64,000 nucleotides of DNA, taken from positions 714,501 to 778,500 of the forward strand of contig JALPQD010000295.1 in NCBI GenBank assembly GCA_023101885.1. Reading direction: 5' to 3'. Below the pieces are notes generated by a model, which was given only the letters and a program-made list of their open reading frames with translations, did not search any database and had not been told where the DNA came from. This DNA is from Typhlomys cinereus. Lineage: Eukaryota; Chordata; Mammalia; Rodentia; Platacanthomyidae. Position 1 is the first letter of the stretch, and each line of letters opens with the position of its first letter. Shown in pieces: positions 34,963-47,089 of this stretch. The translations under genes and the position numbers were made by a program.

Positions 34963-36280
34963 ACAAATCCCGGAGCCCACAATGCAATGACTCTTTGTTC
35001 TCCTCCCAGCCCTTCAGTGAGTTAAAATAGAATCTGTGGGAGGGTTCTAGTCACATAGGTTACCTTTATTCTTAGCTCATGGAGAAGATTTTATTTATCA
35101 AACAAACTAATGAAATGAAAGCCTAGCACCCCGAAACACCTGGAATCCAAATGTCAATGGTACAATTATTCAGTAGATAAGTCCTTAGCTATTGACAAGG
35201 ATAAAAGCACTAAAAATAGTCTCTCTCAATGGGCGTTACTGAATGGCAGATAATGCTTGTAATTTTAAACCCATCTGTTTCATTTAGCTGTGTCTGGATT
35301 AATATACTTATAGCATAAAAGCTTTTATTTCTTTATTTGTACAAATAATGCATTACTTTTTAATTAAAATTTTTTTTTCATGCTGAGATGGGGAAGAGGA
35401 CATTGGAAATGTCACTGTTCTTATGACAATCACATCTCAGAATGTTACTTAAGCTCCATTTCGTGCCTCAACACGTGAGACTTCAGAGCAGGGCGCTAGC
35501 AAGGGGGGCTAAGGACTAGAGGAAGAGACCCCAGGAAGAGGCAGTAGAACAGCTGTGTTACTCCAGCACTCCAGAGCTTGCCAGAAAACCACATATCACC
35601 AAAGAGACACACTCACTACTCGTGAAAGAATAGCGCATCACTTCTGCCTGCTTCCAGTGACAACTTTTCTTCTACACTTTGCTCTCCTGTGCCTATAAGG
35701 ATGAACTGTTTTGACTCTTTAGTCTTCAGTTGTTTAGCTGGGCACAGTCGCCAATGCTTGATGAGAAACATGCCTCTGAGGACAGCTGGAGGAATTGGAG
35801 TAACCTTGGGGTCAGCTGGGCGGGGCCGAGAGGAGGTGGCCCCTGCAGATGCTCCTCCTGCAGCCACCTAGGGTTACCCCCACTGCACAGGCTCCATGAT
35901 CTTTCTCCCTCAAGGCCCTGGCAACTGGCTAATGTCCTAAGACAATGCAGGTATGAACAGAGCCATGAGGCCAGCCAAATCGAGACCGTCTCCGTCCTTG
36001 CGGTGAAGGTTGCTCTGCAAAGAGACTTCATTCCCTAGAGGAAATGTCTAGGTAGTGACCTAATCTAACAGGATGGCGATCTGCTGGAAGCTGTTCTCTT
36101 ATCAGGTGATAATTGCCCTGTCACTTGAAATAGCACAATGCTGACTACCATACTACCTGCCTACCCTGTCTTCAAATTGGGCTCTGGACGCAGTATCAAC
36201 TGAGGCTCTATCAAGGCATATTTTGAATGAATTTAACCATGTCCCACATTGGCAGACAAAATATTTGTGCCTGCATGCTA

Positions 36281-36322
36281 GTGTGTGTGTGTGTCTGTGT
36301 GTGTGTGTGTGTGTGTGTGTAA
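36281..36322 (+). repeat. (TG)n microsatellite
   Basis: About 20 TG units with one TC interruption. Confidence 0.93.
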
Positions 36323-36599
36323 CTTATAGGACCGGCAAAGTATAGCTGAATAAAAGTCATTTGGATGGTTATACAGTGAGTGGCATGTGCTGAAATTAAA
36401 ACTGTACAGACCATTCAACCCGGCAATTCTACTTTTAGGAGTCTACCCTAGAAATAGTCTTACTTAGGTATAAAGAAGTATGACAAAAGTGGTTACTGTG
36501 CATGGCTTTGACAATAATTAGAAATAAGTCTATTACGCATGTGTTAAAAGAAGATGGTTAATAGCACGGAATGTCATGAAGTGATTAAAAGATCTATAT

Positions 36600-36918
36600 G
36601 GGGTTTCATGGTTAATCTTGTCCATCTGATGGGATTTAGAATCACCATGGAAACCAACTTCTGGGCAATCTAGGAGGGAGCGTCCAGATGAGGAAGACTC
36701 ATCCTAAATGTGGATGCTACCATTCCATAGGCTGGAGTTTGGAGTGAGTTGAGCATCAGTTTTCACTGCTCTGTGCTTGCTGACTGTGCACTTAAATTCT
36801 TACCATCACGCCTTCTCCACAATAATGGAATGTTCCCTGAACTGTGAGCCAAGATAAACTTTTCCTTAAATTGTTCTTGCTGGACTTTTTGTCCCAGAAA
36901 TTTGTAATGTTAACTAAC
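36600..36918 (+). mobile_element. ERVL-class solo LTR
   Basis: GGTTAATCTTGTCCATCTGATGGGATTTAGAATCACC, CTAAATGTGGATGCTACCATTCCATAGGCTGG, GAACTGTGAGCCAAGATAAAC, and TTCTTGCTGGACTTTTTGTC near the 3' end. Confidence 0.65.
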
Positions 36919-36971
36919 CCAGAAGGAAATCTCAGAAGAACGCTTTGATACGGTGGCACATGGAAATTGCA

Positions 36972-37290
36972 GGGCTCTGTAGAAAGCTCGGTTGGCAAAG
37001 TGCTTGCTTTGCCATCGGAAGAACCCGACTTTGATCCCTGGAACCCACATGAGAAAAACTGGGTGTGGTGGCCCACATTTGTAATCCAGTGCCGGGGAGG
37101 AGAAGACAGGTGGATTCCTGGGGCTTGCTGGCAACCCTACCAGGCAAGCTCTGGACAAGGGGAGATCATTTCAAAAACAAGAAGGTGGACAGTGACGGAG
37201 GAGGGATTCTCAAAGTTGTCCTTTGGGCTTCACATGCACAGACACTTATGTGCACATACACAATCAAGCTGCAGAATAAATTGTCAGGCA
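36972..37290 (+). mobile_element. B4-like SINE
   Basis: GTTGGCAAAGTGCTTGCTTTGCC, AACTGGGTGTGGTGGCCCACATTTGTAATCC, CTGGGGCTTGCTGGCAACC, ending TGTGCACATACACAATC and an A-rich stretch. Confidence 0.82.
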
Positions 37291-37954
37291 TGATGTCATA
37301 TGTGTTTTAGGAAACTCTTTGTACTTTTAAGCACTGATACATTTTATGTGAATTCTTAAAAAAGAGGGTAGAACATTCAAACCAAATTGATGAGGTGTTA
37401 CTTATAGAAAGAGGAGTGAAATTAGAAAAAAGGGGACTTTCTTTCTGTATTACCCAAGTATTTTTTGCAGAGACGATGTTCATATGCGGACACATTGTGA
37501 CTGTTACCTATATACTTAACTCACTTCTCTTTACTTCCCTCACTGAACTTTACTTACTTTAGAGAACTAAAGACCGAACCCAGAAAATTGGGTTGTATCT
37601 TTACTTCTAGAGCATCAGCTCCTAACTTACGACTTTTCTTCCTCCAAATTCTCTTTTGTTTTACATATCTAGAACTTAATCTGACACACATCACCCTGCA
37701 GCTTTGTCACGAAAGCAGGTGTGAGCAGAGCACTGACCTTCTCCACTCGGTGCTACTCCATGAGAAAATGCTGCTGTATCTCTGCTAGGTTCAAACTCAC
37801 TGCCAACAGCAAACAAACCCAAGGGTCAGATTTCTTAATAACGGTTAAGCTCCAGGAGGTTATGCCAGGAACCCAAAAGTCTTGGGTTTGTTTTTCAAGC
37901 TTTGCAAAATATGTTTCAAAGTAATGATTTTATTTTTACTGTTTTTTTTGGTTT

Positions 37955-37991
37955 CTAAAAATATATTTGCAGTTGACAGCAAGCAAGCGAG

Positions 37992-38037
<46 letters not shown>

Positions 38038-38188
38038 GGCGTATATGTCATGGTGCATGTGGTGGTCAGAGGGCAACTTTTGGGGTCTGTTTTCTCTTCC
38101 CACCTTGTGGACTCCAGGGATGGAGCTCGGATGTACAGGTGTGTGTTGCGCTGGTGCCTTTATCTGCTAAGCCATCTTTCCCCTTATT
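37955..38188 (-). mobile_element. B3-like SINE with (GA)n tail
   Basis: (GA)n at 37990-38034, then TGCATGTGGTGGTCAGAGGGCAACTTTTGGGG, GGGATGGAGCTCGGATGTAC and ATCTGCTAAGCCATCTTTCCCC: the reversed B3/B2-like order. Confidence 0.8.
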
Positions 38189-38476
38189 TTTTGTTTTAGT
38201 ACAAGATCTCATAACAGTCCAGGTAGACAGCGCCTGACTTGGCTTCCCAAGATCTGCGATTATAGGCCAGGGCTTCCATACCTACTGTACAGTAATTCTT
38301 ACTAACCTTAAAAAGGCTTTTCCTGGACCCCATCCTCCAACCTTTCAGTTTTGGAAGGTCCATTTTTTGGGTTGACTGAACTTTAAAAGCAAATCCTGTG
38401 TATTTTAAAAAATCAGCTGGCTCTTACGCTTTCAGGAGAAAATGAAAGTCTATGAACTGGAATAATCCATGATTGC

Positions 38477-38805
38477 TAAAATGTAATAAGGGGCTGGAGA
38501 GGTGGCTCAGGGGTTAAGCCTCTGCCTTGCTGGCGGAAGGTCCTGAGTTTGGATCCCCAGATCCCACGTATGGACGCCAGGCAGAAGCGGGGGCGGCCTG
38601 CGCTTCTGGTCCTGTTAGGGCGGAGCCTGTGAATCCTGGGGCGGAAGGAGGTGGAGGCGTCCATGGTGGTTCCCGAATTCATCCGTGGTTCTACACAGAC
38701 ACAGACACAGACACACAGACACACACACACACACACACACACATACGTACACACGCACAATTGAATAAATAATAATAATAATAAAAACTTTAAAATGTAA
38801 TAAGG
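38477..38805 (+). mobile_element. young B2-like SINE with target-site duplication
   Basis: Perfect TAAAATGTAATAAGG at 38477-38491 and 38791-38805, the last G shared with the element start. Full head GGGCTGGAGAGGTGGCTCAG, body as in the other young copies, CA-rich stretch at 38694-38744 and an (AATA)n end. Confidence 0.95.
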
Positions 38806-38984
38806 TCACTTGCAAAGAGTTTAGTAAGATGCTTGATTCAAAAGCACAGGGAAGTGTCACAGATGGCAACTGAGAAATTGGATCTGCTGTTTCTGCGGCT
38901 GGGTATGAGGACTAGCCAGCGATGCTCATCCCCTTGACATAAACCCGTTCTCCAAGATCTTAATCACCAGCCATAGACAAGGCG

Positions 38985-39610
38985 GGCTTATCTCAGAAGG
39001 TCAAACTTTCCTTATAATCTGACAGTAAAAGATCTTCCAAGTTTCGACCTAAAAGTAAGAGAATTCCATTGAGTACTTTTACAAGATCAAGAATGCTGTT
39101 TCGGTGACCACAGTATTCCTGCTCTGTGGCTGAGAGTGATGTCCGCTCTCCTCCTGATGTATGTGGTTCAAATTCATTATTCCTTCTACAGCCGGAAGTG
39201 GAAATGACTAGACAATGGCAGTAAGAACGATGGTTTTTATTTTCTCGGCCAAAAATATCATGTATGCTTTTGTTATTTTCCAAAATACGCCTACTTCTTT
39301 TAGCTTCTAGAAAATCTTGAGAGTTAAAAGCAAGAGGCTTCATCCTTTAGCTATATCATTTTGTAGCACTAGCACTCTTCCAAAGACAAAGCTGGTCTTA
39401 TTGCCATTTGGAACCCAGCAAGTACGTGGTGGGAAGGCTGAGAGGAAAAGGTGGCACCGGAAGCTGGCTGGCCAGATGAACCCAGCAGGCGGATCACACT
39501 GCTGTTGTCTTTGAAATCTCCTGTCTCGCTGTTTCTCCCATTCTTGCTCCCTGGGCCTCTCATTCTCACCACTGTGGGGTTCCAGAGGCAGCATTGTGCT
39601 GACTTTCACA
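38985..39610 (-). pseudogene. possible broken retrocopy or old coding fragment, parent unknown
   Basis: The minus strand has two successive open stretches: 39340-39609 (STMLPLEPHSGENERPRE...) and, in another frame, 38993-39343 (ILDLVKVLNGILLLLGRNLE...). Composition and residue mix look protein-like, but there is no complete frame and I know no matching family. Chance is possible. Confidence 0.25.
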
Positions 39611-39751
39611 CTATCCTTAAAGGCTTTCTTCTCCCTAATTACATGCTGGTCATTCCGCTAGAAAAACTCCTTGGCAAATCAACTATAGTAGTGTCATCAT
39701 TTCTCTTTTCAGCTCATCACTGAGAAAACTAACTGCTCTAATGAACTCAAG

Positions 39752-40138
39752 GTTTGATCAGGAAGGGTTTGAGTTCTGGGCACATTTGTGGAGAATTAGT
39801 GGTTAAGTTAGGCCCAAAGCAAACCTGCAGGAGATTGTCTAGCTGATGGGAAAGGCCCAGCCCATGGTGGGTGGAATTGAGCCCTGGAATAAAATACTGA
39901 GAATTGGTTGAGGAAGCTGGCATCTTTTTGTACACTTGGCCAGACATGCTGGTCTGGCAAGTAAGGATTGTCCCTCTCTCAGGTGTTTTGTGGTGATGGT
40001 GTGGCCAGTTCTCTTGGTCCTGGTGTTGGTGCATGCTCTCCCGCCAAGCTGGACTGAGAACTGTAACTAGTAATCATAAGAGAAAATAAACCCCTTGTTC
40101 CCTTAAGCAGTTTGATGGTCATTCATCAGCAACAATGC
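39752..40138 (+). mobile_element. ERVL-class solo LTR (copy 2 of the three-copy family)
   Basis: Parallel to 2966-3364: GGTTTGAGTTCTGGGCACATTTG, CAAACCTGCAGGAGATTG, GGATTGTCCCTCTCTCAG, CGCCAAGCTGGACTGAGAAC, AAAATAAACCCCTTGTTCCC. Confidence 0.7.
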
Positions 40139-40689
40139 AGCACCTTCCATCTCTAGAGGAGTCGCCAGGCAGAGACCACTGTCATTCCTCACTGAACTAG
40201 AGCCCTGGCCTTCACACGCCTAGGGCAGGTGATGCTCACATTTTGTCATGGTTGTGCCAATCCCTTCCAAACCAACCTGTTACTTCAGCATGATTCCAGT
40301 GAAAAATGTCAAAGTACTATATGTGTAATATATAATTAATTCTAAATATCTGTGGGAGAACACACCTGGAAATAATCAGGCTTACTCCAAGTATGTAGTG
40401 CTTACGGCAGCATGGCACCATACAACAGTAGACGAATGGATACTTCAAGGTGGACACAGAATCTGTAGCAATAATTCCGTGTGATTCCATGTGATATATA
40501 TCCAGAATGACAATGAAATTCCAAAAGAAAAGGTGAACTATCCAACAAGTGGGGCTCAAGCAAAAGCGATATAAAATTCCATGCTCGTATTACAAAGTGC
40601 AAGGGGAGAAATTCAGGTGTATTAAGACAGGAATGTGACAAAAACTACTGATGTAGTGTCCACGCTCCTGCAAGTGACTAGGCATATGC

Positions 40690-40865
40690 AGACAGACCTC
40701 ATGAAATTTAGTGGGACATGCCTCCTTCCCCCACACAAAATAGGGATGAAGTAGGGTAATACGGGGAGAAAATGACCAAAAGTTCATTGTATACATATAT
40801 GAAACTATCAAAGAAAATTTTTTAAAAGTCAAAAAAAAATTAAAGAGATCATAATGTAAAAAAAG
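40690..40865 (+). mobile_element. L1-like 3' tail
   Basis: GACCAAAAGTTCATTGTATACATATATGAAACTATCAAAG followed by A-rich sequence is the usual rodent L1 3' terminus. Confidence 0.6.
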
Positions 40866-41089
40866 AAGCTCTTATCATAGTATGTGACATTTGTAAGATA
40901 TGAACCAACAAAAGATTAGCTGGTGGAGGAAGAAATCAGTACTAAGTAGCCATGGGAAAAAGACAAACATTCAAGCTGAAAAATAAGCAAAGATACAAAC
41001 AAGCTGATTGCAGGTCAAAGCATGTGAACGGCAAAAATAAGCATAAAAAGATTTGCACAGGATGAAAAAAGTGAGAATGATACATACTT

Positions 41090-41456
41090 AGAAATCGGAT
41101 TGTGCATAATTGGACTTTGCATGCCCTGCGCAATGTCCAACACACTATTGACCTCACAAAGTCTAGCATTTGCTAAAGGCACCAAGATCCTTGGAGGCAA
41201 GGGATTGACAGCCACTGTAGTGTTCCTATGCTTAAGGGGAACACGGGAAAGGGTTCAGGGAAATGCCACTGGGTCCTTGTACGTCATAGGAGAGGAGGGC
41301 CCAGAGGAGAGACTGGCAGGCACATTAAAGGATTCTCTGGGAATTGGGGGGGAGGCACTGCGGGGGAGAGGGAGGGAACCGGTGTACCTACTAAGTTTGT
41401 ATGAGCGGAAATAATAATAAAAAATGTTAAAAAAAAAAAAAAGAAATTGGATTGTG
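41090..41456 (+). mobile_element. 5'-truncated rodent L1-like insertion with target-site duplication
   Basis: Flanked by AGAAATCGGATTGTG (41090-41104) and AGAAATTGGATTGTG (41442-41456), one mismatch. It contains CCAAGATCCTTGGAGGCAAGG and a G-rich tract at 41340-41378, then GGTGTACCTACTAAGTTTGTATGAG, AATAATAATAAAAA and a terminal A run. Related to 32945-33275 and 19490-20045. The truncation, tail and duplication fit L1 retrotransposition. Confidence 0.75.
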
Positions 41457-41710
41457 TCCAGGCCTCTCTGGGACACAGCAAGTGAGAGCGTGCAGTGCTG
41501 TGAAGGAACCCAGAGGCAGAAGTGGACAAGGGGCATGAGACATGGAACCCTGGCATGAAGACATATTCTGGGCTCCCTCTTTTCTCTCCCTGGCACATGG
41601 GTTATAATGACCAGGGCCATAGAAGTTCTATTCCTTCTACAAAGATCCATGGTCCCCACAAGACTCAGACATCACTGGGGTGACTGGCAGCATAAGAAGA
41701 AGTGTTTGGA

Positions 41711-41770
41711 GTCAAAGCATCTGGGTGCTGTAGCTGTGGAGTCAAAGCATCTGGGTGCTGTAGCTGTGGA
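41711..41770 (+). repeat. exact 30-bp tandem duplication inside a MIR fragment
   Basis: Two identical 30-bp units, 41711-41740 and 41741-41770, each starting GTCAAAGCATCTGGGTGCTG. They lie in a plus-strand MIR (GAACTCTGGACAAAATG, TTGGTTTCCTGTCTTATAAA up to about 41850). Confidence 0.95.
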
Positions 41771-41868
41771 ACTCTGGACAAAATGTTTTAGTCCTAAACC
41801 TTGGTTTCCTGTCTTATAAAGAGAGATGGTCACAGTACTTCTGAGGTAGCGAGTTTAGTTTGTTCCAC

Positions 41869-42085
41869 AGAACTAACTGTCCAGGGGCTGGAGAGGTGGC
41901 TCAGGGGTTAAGCCTCCGCCCTGCAGGCGGAAGGTCCTGAGTTCTGATCCCAGATCCCATGTATAGATGCCAGGCGGAAGCTGGGGCGGCCTGCGCTTCT
42001 GGTCCTGGTAGGGCGGAGCCTGTGAATCCCGGGGCAGAAGGAGGTGGAGGCGGTCCATGGTGGTTCCCGAATTCGTCCATGGTTC

Positions 42086-42136
<51 letters not shown>

Positions 42137-42211
42137 ACACACATACGCACATGCGCACAGTTGAATAAATAATAAAAAAAATTAAAAAAAAAAAAAAGAA
42201 CTAACTGTCCA
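41869..42211 (+). mobile_element. young full-length B2-like SINE with target-site duplication
   Basis: Perfect AGAACTAACTGTCCA at 41869-41883 and 42197-42211. The element starts GGGGCTGGAGAGGTGGCTCA at 41884, then CGCCCTGCAGGCGGAAGGTC, TAGGGCGGAGCCTGTGAATC and GGTGGTTCCCGAATTCGTCC, a (CA)n tract at 42092-42132, AATAAATAAT and a terminal A run. It looks like the least decayed copy. Confidence 0.96.
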
Positions 42212-43179
42212 AAGTGAGTCAGCAAGGATGCTCTGCTGCTAGGGATGGCAGGTCAGGTCTCTTCCCTGCAACCAACAATCCATGCACACACCTAGCAGGA
42301 TAAGTTCTAATTCCCACTTCCTCATGAGAAGTGTGAGCCCAGAGGATGTGGCACCAGCAGCACGAGCGGCAGAGCCTCTCTTTCTCCTGCCAGGGTGTAG
42401 CGGCAAGGGGGTGGACAGGCTGCAGAGAAGCCAATGGGTGGGTTGATTCTTTTTCTGTGTCTATTTCTAGGGCTGTAATGCATATTCTCTTTCCCCTACA
42501 TCCTGCCTTCTATTTTCTTCTTCCTCCACAGGCACTCTCAATACCAATGTATTAAAAGTAGGTTTCTCAAGAGACAACTTAAAAAGACAAAGTTAATGCT
42601 CTGAGCGTGGAGGTTTCTTTGACAGATACGCAGACCTCTGTGAGCGTAAGGCACAGTCACACGGGCTTCTTGGTTGCCTCTATCCATAGCATAAGCTGGT
42701 GTAGGACAATAATACAATGTCCTTCCCCATGCTCACATTGTGATGGGGGGATCTGTTCTTGTGAGGACATTATGCTTGTGGTCCCGAGGTCAGGGGAAGG
42801 CAGAAGGCTGCCGATGGTACCGCCATTTGTTCATTTCTGGCTGCAGTGGTTCTCTGAAAGAAGACACTTTCTCTTTCCACATCAGATTCATCACTTTCGA
42901 TTTTGACTTAACCTGAACTTCAGGTGTGCCCTGCCAATGCTGCCCCACAAAGGTTGTCTACCCACAAGGTTCCCAACAGATGCAGCAGCACAAAGATAAC
43001 CTATTCCCCTCTTCGCTGCCCACCACGATGTCTTCCATTTCTCTACTTCACAGAAGATGCTGCATGGGAACATGGCAATCCAGAAGAGATTTTTATTTGC
43101 TAAGACTTGTTTTATGCCCTAAAGCACGTTCTCTATATTACTGAACAGTCCATGGGCTGCTGAGAAGAATGTATATTCT

Positions 43180-43300
43180 GCTGCAATTGGATGGCAGAAC
43201 CTGGGAATCCCTAGAGGAAGCTGGCTAGTTGATTAGCGCTATAGGGGAGTTGTGGGTTTATTGGGGGAAAAAGCAGGTATATCAGTGAGAACCAGCCTCC
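43180..43300 (+). mobile_element. B4-like SINE fragment
   Basis: GGCAGAACCTGGGAATCCCTAGAGGAAGCTGGCTAG and ATTAGCGCTATAGG match the middle of the B4-like copy at 31616. Confidence 0.65.
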
Positions 43301-43951
43301 AAGGATCCACTTGGAGGAAAACAGTGACAGCAGAAGGGCAAGAAGGAGGGATGCAGAGAAGGCGAGGCTAGAAGGAAAGCAAGAGACCCGAGGCTGGAAG
43401 GAAGCGAGAGAGTCACTTCTTCTCAGTCTAATGGCCGAAGTCATTCCTGGCCTCTCCTTCCATACCACTCCCCTATCCGGATGGGACCCACGTCTGGCTC
43501 CCCTCTGCAGCCTCCTACAGGCTGCTCGCAGGGACTGTACAGCTTAACGCTTGGCCTTGGAAAGGCTGATAGATACTAAAAAAGAAAGAAAGGGAAGAAG
43601 TTAAATGAAGGCAGTTTCCTTTTATTCTGGAACTAAGTTTATCTTCTCCAGCTCCCAAGTACTAAATTGAGACTTCAAAAGCATTTCCATTATTACTGCA
43701 ATAACTAACTTTAACATAACTGTGGAACAGGTGATGACCACCTATCGGCAACATCTAAGTGATCAGGCCAGTACCACGATACTGCTGCCCAGATCACAGA
43801 TTGTGTTCTTTCCTGAAGGGGAGTCTTCGTGGGAGGTGCAATGGGAAGGTCTAGCTTTATGACTGGTCCGTGAGGAGAGGGCACATGCTGGAAACAGGTC
43901 AATTAGGAAAAGGATAATTCTTCCATTCTCCAAATATTAAGTTTTTCCCTG

Positions 43952-44272
43952 CTGAGATGGTTAATAGTGACTATCAACTTGGCAGGATTTAGAATCTGCT
44001 AGGAGACAAACTTCTGGCCATGTTGGTGGGGGGTTTCAGGTTGGGTTACCTTGCCTGAGGGGGCGTGATTCCACAGGCTGCAGTCCTGGAGCGACCTCTT
44101 CCTACCTCCTGGCCCGATGCGCCGTGACCAGCTGTCTCGAGCTCTTACCACCATGTCTCCCCCATCACGGTGGACTTCACCCTCGCACCGTGAGCCTACA
44201 AAAACCTTTCTTCAAATCGTCGCTGTCAGATATTGTGTCACATCAATCAGAAAAGTCACTAATACATCTGCT
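43952..44272 (+). mobile_element. ERVL-class solo LTR
   Basis: ACTATCAACTTGGCAGGATTTAGAATC, CACAGGCTGCAGTCCTGGAG, CCGTGACCAGCTGTCTCGAGC, ACCGTGAGCC, and GTCACATCAATCAGAAAAGTCACTAATAC at the 3' end. Confidence 0.7.
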
Positions 44273-44377
44273 TTTTCCCAGATGTAAAAAAATAGAAATC
44301 ATTGTCTATTTGTGTGACATGTGAGAGAATCAGGAAGATGGTCTCCTTTTCTTCTCAGGGGGAAAAATAGTTCAATG

Positions 44378-44490
44378 TAACGGGAAAAGGAGGGGAGGGT
44401 GGGATTGGGAGCTAACATGTGAAAATATCATAAATTCACTGTATTCATGTATAAAACTCTAAAAGAACAAAATAACATTATAAAGCCCAT
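44378..44490 (+). mobile_element. L1-like 3' tail
   Basis: GGAAAAGGAGGGGAGGGTGG, AAATATCATAAATTCACTGT, TTCATGTATAAAACTC and an A-rich end. Sister of 21530-21705. Confidence 0.6.
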
Positions 44491-45204
44491 ACAGAAATAT
44501 AGAAATCCTGGGAAGATCACCAAATAGTAGGGGCAAAATAAAAAATGCCATGTAGCATCTTGAAATCTGATAAACATGACTTTTAAGTTTGTAGAAAACA
44601 GCAGATGAGTTCTTATAGCTTCACAGTGCCCTGCAGGACAAGCCGCTCCCTCTGTTGGTTAGGTCAGCTGCAAAGGCCATTGGGAAATTAACCACAGAGG
44701 AGCAGCATCAAGAGAAACTACTGCAGCAGCCAGAACTGAAGCCTTAGCTAAGCGTTTGCCTAGTGCCAGGTGCTGTGCGCCACGATCGCCACCTCTGCCC
44801 TCCAGGAGCCCCCGGGGGATTATTATTACCATGGTGTCCATCTTCAAACAAAAGGCTCTGGAAGCAGCATTTACCCAGAGCCCTTTCATGAAGCAGAGCA
44901 TTAATGCACATGCATCTGCTTGAGTTTGACAGGCTGTTTGACAGGTTTATGCCAATGACCACCATGTGTGATAGAAGACCACCAGCTTTAAGCAGAACAA
45001 AGGGAAGGGAGGGAACCTATCCCATGGGAGCCGTCCTGTGGGGTCTGTATGACCCAATGAAAGTGATAAAACAGAAGCTGAGGAGGTCAGCATACCTGGC
45101 CACACCACACCCACCCGCACCAAGGCTCTAAGTGGCCAAATAGAATCAGGTTCCACTCAGCAATGCCAAGTGAATTCTGGGACAGCCTCCTAGGGTAACA
45201 TGGC

Positions 45205-45325
45205 CACTTGCTGGTGTGTAGACAGTGGTTACAGTGTGACCTGGACAAATCGTTTTCCCTGACAGAGCTTCGGTTTTCTAATCCAGGAATGAATGAGAAG
45301 CTAAATGTGAAAAAGCATTGTAGTG
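45205..45325 (+). mobile_element. MIR fragment
   Basis: CAGTGGTTACAGTGTGACCTGGACAAATCG...CTTCGGTTTTCTAATC follows the MIR core order. Confidence 0.6.
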
Positions 45326-45868
45326 ATAACATGCCTCCTGCAGGTTAGTCGGGGCTGCTTTCCTACCCACTGCCCCTTTCTGACACCTGGGTGCTGCGGG
45401 GCCCAGGACTCAGGGATGGTGGCTGTGGTTCAACCCGTATTAGAATTTGTCTTCGTATTCCGCACTTGGCAACACTGTTTCCAACCACATGAAATCACCA
45501 TTAGGTTAAATACGTCTAGAAATAAGCAACTCCAAATAGCTCTGTCTAATACACATGGGTAAATGAATCAAAGGTTCAGAAAAGCAGCAAGAAAAAGGCA
45601 CAGGCAGCCTAGGAAGGGAAGAGCCTGGGGAATGCCTAGAAATGCAACGGCAAATCCAGGGCCTAGTCATGTCCTCCACGCACACACTGCAGCTCCCAGG
45701 ACGGCGGGCTTGCAGATGTGCACCTCCGACTAAAGAGTAGGAAGAGGAGTTCTGTGGGACCAGGGAGGGGGCGCCACCCTCCCCCAGGGGCCGGCTCGTA
45801 TCTGCATCTGCAGCTTTCAGGCTCTGCTCTGTTTGGGCCACAAAAGAGCCTCGCCCACCCTCCTCTCC

Positions 45869-45876
45869 TGACGTCA
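45869..45876. promoter_or_regulatory. palindromic CRE-like site TGACGTCA
   Basis: The full 8-bp CRE/ATF palindrome lies in a locally GC-rich, repeat-free stretch (about 45660-46150). CREB/ATF proteins bind this motif. One motif is weak evidence for function. Confidence 0.35.
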
Positions 45877-46309
45877 AGGCTTCTCCCACGCTGGACTGTG
45901 TTCTTGTCTCTGCTTGTTCCATCTGGCAGCTCTGTTCCTCCCACCCTTCAAGCTCTACCTTCTGTTCCCCGCCCACATGGCAGCTCTACCGGGGGGTGCA
46001 GGGCAGATGGTAGCCTGGCTTCCCACGGCAGGTGGCTGGTGGTGTAGAGCATTTCCTGTTCTGATGGCCTCAGATTGGAGGTAGGCGCAGGGCAGCGGGT
46101 GCTCAATCCTGCCTTCCCTTGAGGCTGCGAGAGCCACACTGGCATTTTTCTTATCATGCAACTCGTTGGTCTTTATGACACCTTAGCCACGTCCCATCTC
46201 CCAAAAGACAAAAATAATGACTCTAACATAAGAAACCAGATCTCTCAGACTCATGGGGGGCAGGAATCACTCATTGTTAATATCTCTTAAAAATCACTAA
46301 TATTATTCA

Positions 46310-46500
46310 AACTTATGTTAAGCTCTTTATGTCTTTCACAACATTTAGCTCCTCACAATGGCTCTCCAAATCAGGGGTTATTACTATCCTTATACTTTAC
46401 ATATAGAACGGGGGTGTGGAGAGGTGAAGTGACTGGTTTCTGGGAGCCAGCACTGGTTAATCACAGGGCTAGAAGTCTAGTCAGGCCACTGTCCTTAGCT
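46310..46500 (-). mobile_element. MIR fragment
   Basis: TGTTAAGCTCTTTATGTC...ATTTAGCTCCTCACAATG...GAGAGGTGAAGTGACTGG...CAGGGCTAGAAGTCTAG is the reversed MIR from its 3' end into the core. Confidence 0.75.
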
Positions 46501-47089
46501 TTCTTGTAAAATACCCCTGGATAATGCCTTATTCCCCATAACTTTGCAGGACTTCTACAAAAAGACTGGCAGCACGTTCTGCCTAAGCAATATGGGACAG
46601 GGAAAAGCATTTACATGCAGAGTAGCAGAGCATGCTTCCCAGGATGCTGCTACAGGACAAAAGCAGCGGTCAACGACAATGGTTGGGGATGAGCAAACCC
46701 CTCCTGCACTGGCAGAAGTCGAATGCCGTAATACAAGGAGAGGCAGAACTGAGTCCATTAATCTGGGGTCCCACGGTGGGTTCAGAGGCTTGCTACAGTG
46801 GTCAGCAGCACTGTGGGGACTTCTGTGTGGGGCTTGAGCTTTGTTGGTAAGTGAAGGCCACAGTCAGTTCCGGTCCTCTTAGTCTTAGGTCCTCTGAGAT
46901 GCCACAGGAGGGTCATGGAATAAATTTCTCCACAGCCAGAACTCCTCGCCTAGAAGCTGTCTAAGACTAACTACTTTGGGAGCTTGAAGAACTGTCTTCC
47001 CAATAGCATTTTCGAATCAAGGACTAGGAGAGCAGGTGTGGCTGAGGGACCAAAATAGAATGGACTGGCTTCCTAACACACCAGGATGA

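Noticed and set aside
45506..45976. 156-codon minus-strand frame
   Set aside because: It is open because the region is GC-rich. The peptide is low in recognisable motifs, with no splice or start support.
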